A stretch of 64,000 nt of DNA, from contig NZ_JAIUCZ020000004.1 in the NCBI RefSeq assembly GCF_020176955.2, positions 434,001 through 498,000 on the forward strand. The letters are read 5' to 3'. Each line of letters starts with the position of its first letter. The first letter of the stretch is position 1. This document shows, in pieces, positions 25,162 to 33,496 of the stretch. Both the position numbers and the translations under genes were made by a program. The notes under the pieces were generated by a model. It had not been told where the DNA came from. It searched no databases and saw only the letters and a list, made by a program, of their open reading frames with translations. Source of the DNA: Nocardia sp. alder85J. Its GTDB lineage: Bacteria; Actinomycetota; Actinomycetes; Mycobacteriales; Mycobacteriaceae.

Positions 25162-25194
25162 GCCGACGAGGAGGCATACAATCTCCTCGTCGGC
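25162..25194 (+). terminator. 12-bp hairpin between rpsO and pnp
   Basis: A perfect stem, GCCGACGAGGAG / CTCCTCGTCGGC, with a 9-nt loop starts 40 nt after rpsO. It may be the rpsO terminator, or the double-stranded RNase III/PNPase processing site that controls pnp in other bacteria. The next 300 bp before pnp (25195-25498) carry no supportable gene; they form a long leader/promoter region. Confidence 0.8.
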
Positions 25195-25498
25195 CAGTCG
25201 TATATGGGCACCTGCTCACCTGTGACGAGGTAGACAAGAGACAGCTGTACACACTCGATCGCGTGGCGTCGGTCTTCGGTAGTGGCTTTTCGGCAGGGTG
25301 ATTCCGCCGGAGGGCTTCGATCGATGACCGCCTCCGCGTCGCCGGTTCCAAGGGGGACCGGCCGGGTGTACGCGCGTGGCACACAAGAGGTTGGATTTTC
25401 GCCGCCGCGCGTCCGCACCGGGTACGGCAGACGGTCACCGGATCGCGCCTGCGTTGTGGCGCTGGATCCGGTGCAGACGAGAGGTTGAGACAAGAAAA

Positions 25499-27784
25499 AT
25501 GACAGAAACCGTGACCAGTTCCGCCATCGAGGTCGAGCCGGGCGTGTTCGAGTCGGTCGCTCTGATCGACAACGGCAGCTACGGCACCCGTACGGTGCGG
25601 TTCGAGACCGGGCGGCTGGCCAAGCAGGCCGCCGGCGCCGTCGTCGCCTACCTGGACGACGAGACCATGCTGCTGTCGGCCACCACGGCCGGCAAGTCCC
25701 CGAAGGACCAGTTCGACTTCTTCCCGCTGACGGTCGACGTCGAGGAGCGGATGTACGCCGCGGGCCGCATCCCCGGCTCGTTCTTCCGTCGTGAGGGCCG
25801 GCCCTCCACCGACGCGATCCTGACCTGCCGTCTGATCGACCGCCCGCTGCGCCCGTCGTTCGTCGACGGCCTGCGCAACGAGATCCAGGTCGTGGTGACG
25901 GTGCTGAGCCTGGACCCGAAGGATCTGTACGACGTGGTCGCCATCAACGCGGCCTCGGCGTCCACCCAGATCGCGGGCCTGCCGTTCTCCGGCCCGGTCG
26001 GCGGTGTGCGCGTGGCGCTGATCGGCACCCAGTGGGTGGCCTTCCCGACCGTCGAGCAACTGTCGGAGGCCGTGTTCGACATGGTCGTCGCCGGTCGCGT
26101 GGTGGAGTCCGGCGATGTGGCCATCATGATGGTCGAGGCCGAGGCCACCGAGCACGTGATCGCGCTGATCGACGGCGGCGCGCAGGCGCCGACGGAGGCC
26201 GTGGTGGCCGAGGGCCTGGAGGCGGCGAAGCCGTTCATCGCGCGGCTGTGCCGGGCGCAGCAGGACCTCGCGGCGCTGGCCTCGAAGCCCACCGAGGAGT
26301 TCCCGCTGTTCCCGCCCTACGGGCCGGACGTCTACCAGGTGGTCGAGAACACCGCCAAGACCCCGCTGGGCCAGGCGCTGTCCATCGCCGGCAAGCAGGA
26401 GCGCGAGGAGCGGATCGACGAGATCAAGCTCGACGTGTTGTCCACGCTCGCTTCGGATTTCGAGGGTCGCGAGAAGGAGATCGGCGCGGCGTTCCGCTCG
26501 GTCACCAAGAAGCTGGTGCGGCAGCGCATCCTGGCCGACGGCTTCCGCATCGACGGCCGCGGGCTGGCCGACATCCGCGCGCTGTCCGCCGAGGTCGCCG
26601 TGGTGCCGCGGGCGCACGGCTCGGCGCTGTTCGAGCGCGGCGAGACCCAGATCATGGGTGTCACCACCCTCGACATGGTGAAGATGGCGCAGCAGGTCGA
26701 CTCGCTCGGCCCGGAGAAGTCCAAGCGCTACATGCACCACTACAACTTCCCGCCCTTCTCCACCGGTGAGACCGGCCGTGTCGGCTCGCCGAAGCGGCGC
26801 GAGATCGGCCACGGCGCGCTCGCCGAGCGGGCCCTGGTGCCGGTGCTGCCCCCGCAGGAGGAGTTCCCCTACGCGATCCGGCAGGTGTCGGAGGCGCTGA
26901 GCTCCAACGGTTCCACCTCGATGGGTTCGGTGTGCGCCTCCACGCTGTCGCTGCTGAACGCCGGCGTGCCGCTGAAGGCGCCGGTCGCGGGCATCGCGAT
27001 GGGCCTGGTGTCCGACGCGGTGAAGAACGAGTCCGGTGAGGACGAGGTCCGCTACGTCGCGCTGACCGACATCCTCGGCGCCGAGGACGCCTTCGGCGAC
27101 ATGGACTTCAAGGTCGCGGGCACCCCCGAGTTCGTGACCGCGTTGCAGCTGGACACCAAGCTCGACGGCATCCCCTCCAAGGTGCTGGCCGGCGCGCTGA
27201 ACCAGGCCCGCGACGCGCGCCTGACCATCCTGGACGTGATGGCCGAGGCCATCGCCACCCCGGACGAGATGAGCCCCTACGCCCCGCGCGTCACCGCGAT
27301 CAAGATCCCGGTCGACAAGATCGGCGAGGTGATCGGACCGAAGGGCAAGGTGATCAACCAGATCACCGAGGACACCGGCGCCAACATCTCCATCGAGGAC
27401 GACGGCACCGTGTTCGTCGGCGCGACCGACGGCCCGTCGGCGCAGGCCGCGATCGACGCGATCAACGCCATCGCCAACCCGCAGCTGCCGAAGGTCGGCG
27501 AGCGTTTCCTGGGCACGGTCGTCAAGACCACCGCCTTCGGCGCGTTCGTCTCGCTGCTGCCGGGCCGCGACGGTCTGGTGCACATCTCCAAGCTGGGCAA
27601 CGGCAAGCGGGTCGCGAAGGTCGAGGACGTGGTCAACGTCGGCGACAAGATTCGCGTGGAGATTGCCGACATCGACAACCGGGGCAAGATCTCCCTGGTG
27701 CCGGTGGAAGAAGAAGACACCGCGGATGCCTCCGTCGCCGCCGCTTCCGACAACACAGTCGCGGCCGAGGCCGGTGCCGAGTAA
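25499..27784 (+). CDS. pnp: Polyribonucleotide nucleotidyltransferase (PNPase / GpsI)
   Basis: 761 residues from ATG 25499. Two RNase PH cores (first with FFPLTVDVEERMYAAGRIPGSFFRREGRPS, second with GERGETQIMGVTTL-like and SKRYMHHYNFPPFSTGE) flank an all-helical domain. KH (IGPKGKVINQITEDTGANISIEDDG) and S1 (GERFLGTVVKTTAFGAFVSLLPGRDGLVHISKL) domains follow. PNPase degrades RNA 3'-5' by phosphorolysis. The frame is open upstream, but the conserved N-terminus MTETVTSSAIEVEPGVFES fixes the start. pepR starts 10 nt after the stop. Confidence 0.98.
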   Translation: MTETVTSSAIEVEPGVFESVALIDNGSYGTRTVRFETGRLAKQAAGAVVAYLDDETMLLSATTAGKSPKDQFDFFPLTVDVEERMYAAGRIPGSFFRREGRPSTDAILTCRLIDRPLRPSFVDGLRNEIQVVVTVLSLDPKDLYDVVAINAASASTQIAGLPFSGPVGGVRVALIGTQWVAFPTVEQLSEAVFDMVVAGRVVESGDVAIMMVEAEATEHVIALIDGGAQAPTEAVVAEGLEAAKPFIARLCRAQQDLAALASKPTEEFPLFPPYGPDVYQVVENTAKTPLGQALSIAGKQEREERIDEIKLDVLSTLASDFEGREKEIGAAFRSVTKKLVRQRILADGFRIDGRGLADIRALSAEVAVVPRAHGSALFERGETQIMGVTTLDMVKMAQQVDSLGPEKSKRYMHHYNFPPFSTGETGRVGSPKRREIGHGALAERALVPVLPPQEEFPYAIRQVSEALSSNGSTSMGSVCASTLSLLNAGVPLKAPVAGIAMGLVSDAVKNESGEDEVRYVALTDILGAEDAFGDMDFKVAGTPEFVTALQLDTKLDGIPSKVLAGALNQARDARLTILDVMAEAIATPDEMSPYAPRVTAIKIPVDKIGEVIGPKGKVINQITEDTGANISIEDDGTVFVGATDGPSAQAAIDAINAIANPQLPKVGERFLGTVVKTTAFGAFVSLLPGRDGLVHISKLGNGKRVAKVEDVVNVGDKIRVEIADIDNRGKISLVPVEEEDTADASVAAASDNTVAAEAGAE

Positions 27785-27794
27785 CAATTTCGGT

Positions 27795-29171
27795 GTGACG
27801 AAGAAGAAGTCCCGTTCCCCCCTGCTCGGCGCCGGGCAGGGGGGTTCGTCGCTCGGACTCGATGTGACCGACACCGTGACCGTGGACGGCGGCGTCCGCC
27901 GGACCGTGCTCCCCGGCGGCCTGCGGATCGTCACCGAACATGTTCCCGGGGTGCGGTCGGCCTCGATCGGGGTGTGGGTCGGGGTCGGCTCGCGTGACGA
28001 GGGTCCGACCGTCGCCGGCGCCGCGCATTTCCTCGAGCATCTGCTGTTCAAGGCCACACCCACCCGGTCGGCGCTGGACATCGCGCAGGCGGTGGACGCC
28101 GTCGGCGGTGAGCTGAACGCGTTCACCGCCAAGGAGCAGACCTGTTTCTACGCCCACGTGCTGGACGAGGATCTGCCGCTCGCGGTGGACATGGTCTCCG
28201 ATGTGGTCCTGAACGGGTTGTGCCGGGCCGAGGACGTGAACGTGGAGCGGCAGGTCGTGCTCGAGGAGATCTCGATGCGCGACGACGACCCGGAGGACAT
28301 GGTCGGTGACGCGTTCCTGACGGCGCTGTTCGGCGACCATCCGGTGGGGCGGCCGGTGATCGGCACCATCGAGTCGATCGAGTCGATGACCGCCGGGCAG
28401 TTGCGCAGCTTCCATCAGCGGCGCTACACCCCGGACCGGATGGTGGTGGCGGTGGCCGGCAACATCGACCACGAGCACACCGTGGAACTGGTGTACCGGG
28501 CCTTCGCCGCGAAGCTGGATTCGGCCCGGGAGCCCGCGCCGCGGCGTGAGGGCAGCTTCCGCACGCGCGCGCAGCCGCAGTTGCATCGGCTCTACCGCGA
28601 CAGCGAACAGGCGCATCTGGTGTTCGGCGTGCGGGCCTTCGGCCGGCACGAGGGTTCCCGGCGCTGGCCGCTGTCGGTCCTCAACACGGTGCTCGGCGGT
28701 GGCCTGAGTTCTCGTCTGTTCCAACGGATCCGGGAGGAACGCGGGCTCGCGTACTCGGTGTACTCGAGCCTCGACACCTTCGCCGACACGGGCGCCTTCT
28801 CGGTGTACATCGGCTGCCAGCCGGAAAACCTGGGCCAGGTCGCGAATTTGGCGCGTGAGGTGCTGGAAGAGGTTGCCGCCGACGGCATCACGGATGCCGA
28901 GTGCGCGCGGGCGAAGGGGTCGCTGCGCGGCGGTCTGGTGCTGGGGCTGGAGGATTCCGGCTCCCGGATGAACCGGATCGGCCGCAGCGAACTGTCCTAC
29001 GGCAACCACCGCAGCGTCTCGGAGACACTGACCCGGATCGACAAGGTCACCACCGACGAGGTGTCGGCGGTAGCGAGACTGTTGCTGGCCCGGCCCGTCG
29101 GGGTCGCCGTCGCCGGGCCGTACCGCCGCAACCGGGACCTGCCGGCCCCGGTCCGGCGGCTGGTGGACTGA
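27795..29171 (+). CDS. pepR: M16-family zinc metallopeptidase (PepR)
   Basis: 458 residues if translation starts at GTG 27795. The inverted zinc motif HFLEH is at 78-82, with the third ligand in the VVLEEISMRDDDPED region; the second, inactive M16 half supplies RRYTPDRMVVAVAGN and LGGGLSSRLFQRIREERGLAYSVYS. It is orthologous in position and sequence style to Rv2782c. A strong hairpin lies inside the first 17 codons, so GTG 27864 (VTDTVTVDGG) is a serious alternative start; the family is conserved only from about residue 35. Confidence 0.9.
   Translation: MTKKKSRSPLLGAGQGGSSLGLDVTDTVTVDGGVRRTVLPGGLRIVTEHVPGVRSASIGVWVGVGSRDEGPTVAGAAHFLEHLLFKATPTRSALDIAQAVDAVGGELNAFTAKEQTCFYAHVLDEDLPLAVDMVSDVVLNGLCRAEDVNVERQVVLEEISMRDDDPEDMVGDAFLTALFGDHPVGRPVIGTIESIESMTAGQLRSFHQRRYTPDRMVVAVAGNIDHEHTVELVYRAFAAKLDSAREPAPRREGSFRTRAQPQLHRLYRDSEQAHLVFGVRAFGRHEGSRRWPLSVLNTVLGGGLSSRLFQRIREERGLAYSVYSSLDTFADTGAFSVYIGCQPENLGQVANLAREVLEEVAADGITDAECARAKGSLRGGLVLGLEDSGSRMNRIGRSELSYGNHRSVSETLTRIDKVTTDEVSAVARLLLARPVGVAVAGPYRRNRDLPAPVRRLVD
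27817..27844 (+). terminator. Terminator-like hairpin overlapping the annotated 5' end of pepR
   Basis: CCCCCCTGC / GCAGGGGGG forms a perfect 9-bp stem whose 10-nt loop can pair further (GGC/GCC), followed by TTCGTC. It begins 33 nt after the pnp stop, where a pnp terminator would be expected. Confidence 0.6.
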
Positions 29172-29172
29172 T

Positions 29173-29219
29173 CCGGCATCCCGGCGCCGCCGAGAACGGT
29201 TGCGGCGCCGGGATGCCGG
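29173..29219. terminator. Bidirectional 18-bp terminator between pepR and arsR-type gene
   Basis: A perfect 18-bp stem (29173-29190 with 29202-29219) and an 11-nt loop fill the 52-bp gap between the convergent stops. It is the strongest hairpin in the window and has no T tract. Confidence 0.9.
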
Positions 29220-29223
29220 CGGG

Positions 29224-29568
29224 TCAGTCGCGGGTGTCCGCGCTCGCGGCCTGCGCGTGGTTGGCCGCGCTCACGACCGCCTCGAGCAGTCCGGGCAGGG
29301 CGGCGCCGACCTCGTCGGCGCGCAGCCGGGCGTAGGTCTGGCCGTTCTCGGTGATCCGCTCGGTGACCCCCGCCTCGCGCAGCGTCTTGAGGTGGTGGGT
29401 GGCGGTCGACTTGTTGATCGTGTCGTAGAGCAGGCCGCATTGCAGGGCTGTGCCCGCATTCGCCAGTCGGCGCACCATCTCGAGGCGCACCGGATCCTGC
29501 AAGGCCGCCAGGACCGTCTGCACCGGGCCGACCGGATGGGCCTCCACGACCGCCTTCGTGTCCGTCAT
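29224..29568 (-). CDS. ArsR-family transcriptional repressor
   Basis: 114 residues from ATG 29568. A winged helix spans about 15-95: VLAALQDPVRLEMVRRLANAG, then recognition helix STATHHLKTLREAGV and wing GQTYARLRADEV. No CxC-type metal site is visible, so the effector may be an organic compound, as in other ArsR proteins that control exporters. It is divergent from an MFS gene with two perfect operators between them, which makes that gene the obvious target. Confidence 0.88.
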   Translation of the reverse strand: MTDTKAVVEAHPVGPVQTVLAALQDPVRLEMVRRLANAGTALQCGLLYDTINKSTATHHLKTLREAGVTERITENGQTYARLRADEVGAALPGLLEAVVSAANHAQAASADTRD

Positions 29569-29590
29569 GATCACCGTCACAGTGTGCTGC

Positions 29591-29610
29591 GGTTTGATGG
29601 GAATCAAACC
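29591..29610. promoter_or_regulatory. ArsR operator 1
   Basis: Perfect 8-bp inverted repeat GGTTTGAT / ATCAAACC with a GGGA spacer, 23 bp upstream of the ArsR start. Confidence 0.85.
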
Positions 29611-29626
29611 AGGATGGGTGGTGTTG

Positions 29627-29646
29627 GGTTCGATGGTAATCGAACC
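29627..29646. promoter_or_regulatory. ArsR operator 2
   Basis: Perfect 8-bp inverted repeat GGTTCGAT / ATCGAACC with a GGTA spacer, 36 bp centre-to-centre from operator 1 and 29 bp before the MFS start. It differs from operator 1 by one symmetric base pair and the spacer. Confidence 0.85.
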
Positions 29647-29675
29647 ACCCCGGCCACCTCGATGGAGATGAAACG

Positions 29676-30884
29676 ATGACGGCAACCGTCACCGCCGCGC
29701 CCGCCGCCGAGCGCAGCACACAGAGCTGGGCGTACGCGCTGATCCTCGCCGCGACCGGCGTCGCCCTGGGCGTGTCGGGCGTTCCCGCGCCGCTGTACGG
29801 CCTCTACCAGAAACAATGGCATTTCTCGCCGCTCACCACGACGGTCGTGTTCGCGGTGTACGCCGTCGCCGCGCTGGCGGCGGTGCTGGTGTCCGGGCGC
29901 ATCTCGGATGTGGTCGGCCGCAAGCCGGTGCTGCTGGCGGCCTTCGTCACCATGGTGGTCGGGCTGGTGGTGTTCCTGTTCGCCGACGATGTGGCGATGC
30001 TGCTGGTGGCGCGGGCGCTGCACGGCCTGGCCGTCGGCTCGACCGTGGTCGCCGGTGCGGCGGCCCTGCTGGACCTGCGGCCGCAGCGTGGCGCCCGGAC
30101 CGGGCAGCTGTCCGGGGTGGTGTTCAACGTCGGCATGGCGGTGGCCATTCTCGGCTCGGCGTTGCTGGCGCAGTACGTGCCGTACCCGCTGCGCACACCG
30201 TATGTGACCATCACGATCCTGTGCCTGCTGGTCGGCATCGGGGTGGTGGCGATGGAGGAGACTCACACCGCCCGGTCGGCCGGACCGGTTCGGATCTCGA
30301 AACCGGCTGTGCCGCAGGAGATCCGCGGTGACTTCTGGTTCTCCGCCCTCGGTGTGATGGCGTCCTGGTCGGTGCTCGGCGTGCTGCTGTCGCTGTACCC
30401 GACGCTGGCGGCGCAGCAGACCGGCGTGCACAACCTGGTGTTCGGCGGGGCGGTGGTGGCCGCGACCGCGACCGCCGGGGCGCTGGTGCAACTGGTCGCC
30501 GCCGGGGTGCCCGCGCGCCGGGCCGCGATCATCGGTGACACCGGTATGGCCATCGCGCTGGTGCTGACCATTCCGGCGCTGGACACGCACAACTGGCTGG
30601 TGGTCCTGCTGGCCGGGGTCGTGCTCGGCAGCACCTTCGGCCTCGGCTTCGGTGGCTCGCTGCGGCACCTGTCGAATGTCGTGCCGCCCACCAAGCGTGG
30701 CGAGACCATGTCCGCCTACTACCTGCTCGCCTACACCGCGATGGCGCTGCCGACGGTGCTGGCCGGCTGGGCGGCGAGCACCTGGGGGATGAGCCACATC
30801 TTCCCGTGGTTCGTCGTGGTGGTCGCCGCGGCCTGCCTGGTGGCGGCCGGAATCGGCGTCCGGGGCAACCGCGCGGCGGTCTGA
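29676..30884 (+). CDS. MFS transporter under ArsR control
   Basis: 402 residues with twelve predicted membrane helices; GGAG precedes the ATG. VSGVPAPLYGLYQKQWHFSPLTTTVVFAVYAVAALAAVLVSGRISDVVGRKPVLL shows the MFS loop 2-3 motif (GRISDVVGRKP). The late GGSLRHLSNVVPPTKRGETMSAYYLLAYTAMALP also fits 12-TM drug/H+ antiporters. The substrate is probably the ligand that releases the ArsR repressor, unknown here. Confidence 0.88.
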   Translation: MTATVTAAPAAERSTQSWAYALILAATGVALGVSGVPAPLYGLYQKQWHFSPLTTTVVFAVYAVAALAAVLVSGRISDVVGRKPVLLAAFVTMVVGLVVFLFADDVAMLLVARALHGLAVGSTVVAGAAALLDLRPQRGARTGQLSGVVFNVGMAVAILGSALLAQYVPYPLRTPYVTITILCLLVGIGVVAMEETHTARSAGPVRISKPAVPQEIRGDFWFSALGVMASWSVLGVLLSLYPTLAAQQTGVHNLVFGGAVVAATATAGALVQLVAAGVPARRAAIIGDTGMAIALVLTIPALDTHNWLVVLLAGVVLGSTFGLGFGGSLRHLSNVVPPTKRGETMSAYYLLAYTAMALPTVLAGWAASTWGMSHIFPWFVVVVAAACLVAAGIGVRGNRAAV

Positions 30885-30892
30885 CCCGCACC

Positions 30893-30929
30893 CGGCGGCC
30901 GTCGCGGCTTCCGACCGCGGCGGCCGCCG
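30893..30929 (+). terminator. Terminator after the MFS gene
   Basis: A 15-bp stem (30893-30907 with 30915-30929, one G.T pair) with a 7-nt loop lies 8 nt after the stop. Confidence 0.75.
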
Positions 30930-30981
30930 CATGCGCTCCGGCTATCGCCCGATCATGCTGCGGCGGGGCGGGTTTCGTGGT

Positions 30982-30993
30982 TACGATGCGGCA
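30982..30993 (+). promoter_or_regulatory. Leaderless-type promoter of the pentapeptide-like gene
   Basis: TACGAT (30982-30987) is 6 nt before ATG 30994. Confidence 0.5.
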
Positions 30994-32427
30994 ATGTGGC
31001 AACGCGGGAGACTCGGGGACCGGATGAGCCGGCGACTGCGGCGATCGTCGCTGTTGGTGGCGATCGTGGTCGCCGTGGTCCTCGGGGTGGGGGTGACGGC
31101 GGCGGCGTGGTGGCTGTTGCGCCAGGTTCTCGGGGTGGCCGCGGAACCGCCCAGCAAGGCGGATCTGACCAGATTCGCGTTCTCGGTGACCGTCGGGGTC
31201 GGCGGCGTGGTCGGATTGGTGGTGGCCTACCGGCGGCAGCGCGATGCCGAGCGCGGCCGGTTCGCGGAGTTGTTCGGCGCGGCCGCACGGCAACTCGGCG
31301 ACCCCGACGCGGCGGTGCGGATGGCCGGGGTGTACGCGATGGCCGGGGTCGCGGACGAATTCGCCACGCCCGGACGGCGACAGCAGTGCATCGACGTACT
31401 GTGCGGATATCTGCGCCTGCCCTACGAACCGGAGTCGGGTGCCAGCCATCTGGCGGCCCGCACCGAGACCAGCGCCGCCGAGGGCACCACGACCGAGCTG
31501 AAATATCAACTGCGCGCGAACGATCGGGAGGTGCGCCGGGCCATCGTCGACGTGATCTCCGCCCACCTCCGGCCCGCGGCCGAGGTGTCCTGGTCGGAGC
31601 GGGATTTCGACTTCGCCGACGCGGTGCTGGAGGACCCGGACTTCCGGTACGCGGTGTTCGACGGGGAGCGAACGTATTTCGCGCGGACGGTGTTCACCGG
31701 CCTCCGGGCCACCACGTTCGAGTCCGCGCGCTTCACCGGCCGCTACGTCAACTTCCGCAACGCCGAGTTCCGGGGTGCGCTCACGCTGTTCCGCGCGGCC
31801 GAGTTCGCGCCGCGCGAACCGCGTCGCGGCGAGCAGCGCGGCAGCGGAGTGGTGTTCAGCGGGGTGCGGTTCGGGTCGCCGGTGTCGTTCCAGCAGGCGG
31901 TGTTCCGCGGTGAGCGGCTGTCCTTCCCGAACGCGGGTTTCCTCGGCCCGCACACCACCTTCACCGACGTCCGGTTCCTGTCCGGTCACACCGATTTCAC
32001 CGGCGCCACCTTCGGCGGCGACGAAACCCTCTTCGACAAGACCGAATTCGGCGGTGAGCGGATCTCCTTCGCGGGGGTGCAGTTCTACGCCGACCGCACC
32101 ACCTTCGCCGAGGCCCGGCTCGGGGTGCGGTCCCGGTGGCGGCGGCCCGGCACCGCCGAGATCGACTTCGGCCGGGTCGAATACCACGGCACGGTCTCCT
32201 TCGCCGACGCGGCGCTGGCAGGCGCGGCCGCGTACTTCACCCGCGGTGACTTCTTCGGCGAGATCTCCTTCCGTGGCACGAAATTCGGTGCGCGCGTGGT
32301 CGATTTCGACAAACCGAAGTCCTGGGTCGGGGTGCTCACCGACTGGGACGAGGACCCGTCCCGCAAGCCGGACCACATCGCCCCCGCACTGTGGCCGCCC
32401 ATCCCGCCCGGCGCCACCCCGGTCTGA
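30994..32427 (+). CDS. Membrane protein with pentapeptide-type repeats
   Basis: 477 residues. ATG 30994 is chosen because a -10 element lies 6 nt upstream; ATG 31024 is an alternative. Two membrane segments (LLVAIVVAVVLGVGVTAAAWW and FSVTVGVGGVVGLVVAYR) precede a cytoplasmic helical region with HAVRMAGVYAMAGVADEF-like sequence. From about residue 200 the chain has F-centred pentapeptide-like repeats (DFRYAVFDGERTYFARTVF, FTGRYVNFRNAEFRGALTLF, DFTGATFGGDETLFDKTEF), which would form a right-handed beta-helix. Related proteins are common in actinobacteria and their function is unknown. Confidence 0.8.
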   Translation: MWQRGRLGDRMSRRLRRSSLLVAIVVAVVLGVGVTAAAWWLLRQVLGVAAEPPSKADLTRFAFSVTVGVGGVVGLVVAYRRQRDAERGRFAELFGAAARQLGDPDAAVRMAGVYAMAGVADEFATPGRRQQCIDVLCGYLRLPYEPESGASHLAARTETSAAEGTTTELKYQLRANDREVRRAIVDVISAHLRPAAEVSWSERDFDFADAVLEDPDFRYAVFDGERTYFARTVFTGLRATTFESARFTGRYVNFRNAEFRGALTLFRAAEFAPREPRRGEQRGSGVVFSGVRFGSPVSFQQAVFRGERLSFPNAGFLGPHTTFTDVRFLSGHTDFTGATFGGDETLFDKTEFGGERISFAGVQFYADRTTFAEARLGVRSRWRRPGTAEIDFGRVEYHGTVSFADAALAGAAAYFTRGDFFGEISFRGTKFGARVVDFDKPKSWVGVLTDWDEDPSRKPDHIAPALWPPIPPGATPV

Positions 32428-32433
32428 CCCGCG

Positions 32434-33084
32434 TCAGCGCTTGCGGCCCACCGTGATCACGTCCGGGATCAACCGGTCCGGCAGCGGCCGGTGCACCTTA
32501 CGCTGATCGAGCACATCGAAACCCCTGTCCCGCAACAGTTCCCGAGTCTCACCCGGCGCCGGCGCGTGGGCCGGGGCCAGGGTGCTGCGGGTGAACTGCC
32601 GCAGCCCCCGCGCCACCACGCCGGTGGGGTGCGCGGTGGCGATCACCACCAGGCCGCCGACGCCGAGCACCCGGGCGAATTCGGCCACGGCGGCCGGCTG
32701 GTCGAAGAAGTGGAACGCGGTGGTCGTGACGATCGCGTCGAGCGCACCGTCGTCGAAGGGCAGCTGCTCCGCCGTCGACTGCAACCAGGTGACCAGCGGC
32801 GTCCGGGCGCGGGCCTGCTCCAGCATGCCCGGGGACGCATCCACCCCGAACACCTGATCCGGCTGCAACTCCCGCTGGATCCGGTCGGCGAGAATGCCGG
32901 TGCCGCAGGCGATGTCGGCGATCCGGCGGGACCGGTTGCGGCGCAGCTCGGCGATCGCCTCGTCCTGCGGGGGCCGGTAGAACACCTGCTGCACGACGGC
33001 GGTGTCGTAGACCCGGGCGAGCCGGCCGAAGGAACCGGTGATCACGTCGTGGAAACCACGAGTCGGAGCGATGCTGCTGTTCAT
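32434..33084 (-). CDS. Class I SAM-dependent methyltransferase
   Basis: 216 residues of the UbiE/Methyltransf_11 type. Motif I ADIACGTGILA binds SAM, DASPGMLEQAR is the acidic loop, and FDDGALDAIVTTTAFHFF is motif post-I/II. The substrate is not predictable. The stop codon is 7 bp from that of the convergent pentapeptide gene. The 412 bp upstream (33085-33496) hold no supportable gene or strong hairpin, only the -10 of the next gene at its end. Confidence 0.85.
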   Translation of the reverse strand: MNSSIAPTRGFHDVITGSFGRLARVYDTAVVQQVFYRPPQDEAIAELRRNRSRRIADIACGTGILADRIQRELQPDQVFGVDASPGMLEQARARTPLVTWLQSTAEQLPFDDGALDAIVTTTAFHFFDQPAAVAEFARVLGVGGLVVIATAHPTGVVARGLRQFTRSTLAPAHAPAPGETRELLRDRGFDVLDQRKVHRPLPDRLIPDVITVGRKR

Positions 33085-33483
33085 AGTCCGGTCCCAGTCC
33101 TCGAAAGCGGTCGGCCCGTCGGAGTGATCGAGTCGCTCGCATTATCCCGCCGCGCCGATCGGCCCCCACCTGCTGTGCCGATCGGACGCGACCCAACCGG
33201 CCGGCTGCGCGTCGATCATCGGGTCCCGGTGTGGCCGATCCGGTCCGATGGCACGTTGTCCCCGCCGACCGGCCTGTTCTTGCGCTGCACCGGTCCCGCG
33301 CTGGTGTCCCGGCTCGGCGTCGTCGGCTCAGGGGCGGGCCGGGCACAGCTGCGACCGCTCGCTGCGCGGTGCCACGCCCGGCTCGCCAGGTTTCGGAGGC
33401 ATGCGATGCGGCCGTTCGTCCTCGGTGGGTGCGCCCGCCCGCGGGCGGTGAGCCCGCTCTGGTGGGCTGTCGTAGGTCGGCGG

Positions 33484-33496
33484 TAGCGTCGGGTCC
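33484..33496 (+). promoter_or_regulatory. Leaderless-type promoter of the alcohol dehydrogenase gene
   Basis: TAGCGT (33484-33489) lies 7 nt before ATG 33497, with no Shine-Dalgarno. Confidence 0.5.

Noticed and set aside
25282..25488. A 68-codon ORF in the pnp leader
   Set aside because: No Shine-Dalgarno, no recognisable domain, and composition like random G+C-rich sequence; M. tuberculosis has lppU at this place, but no lipobox is seen here.
33085..33483. Small genes in the 400-bp gap before the alcohol dehydrogenase
   Set aside because: Several short frames exist, but none has a ribosome binding site, domain or plausible composition.
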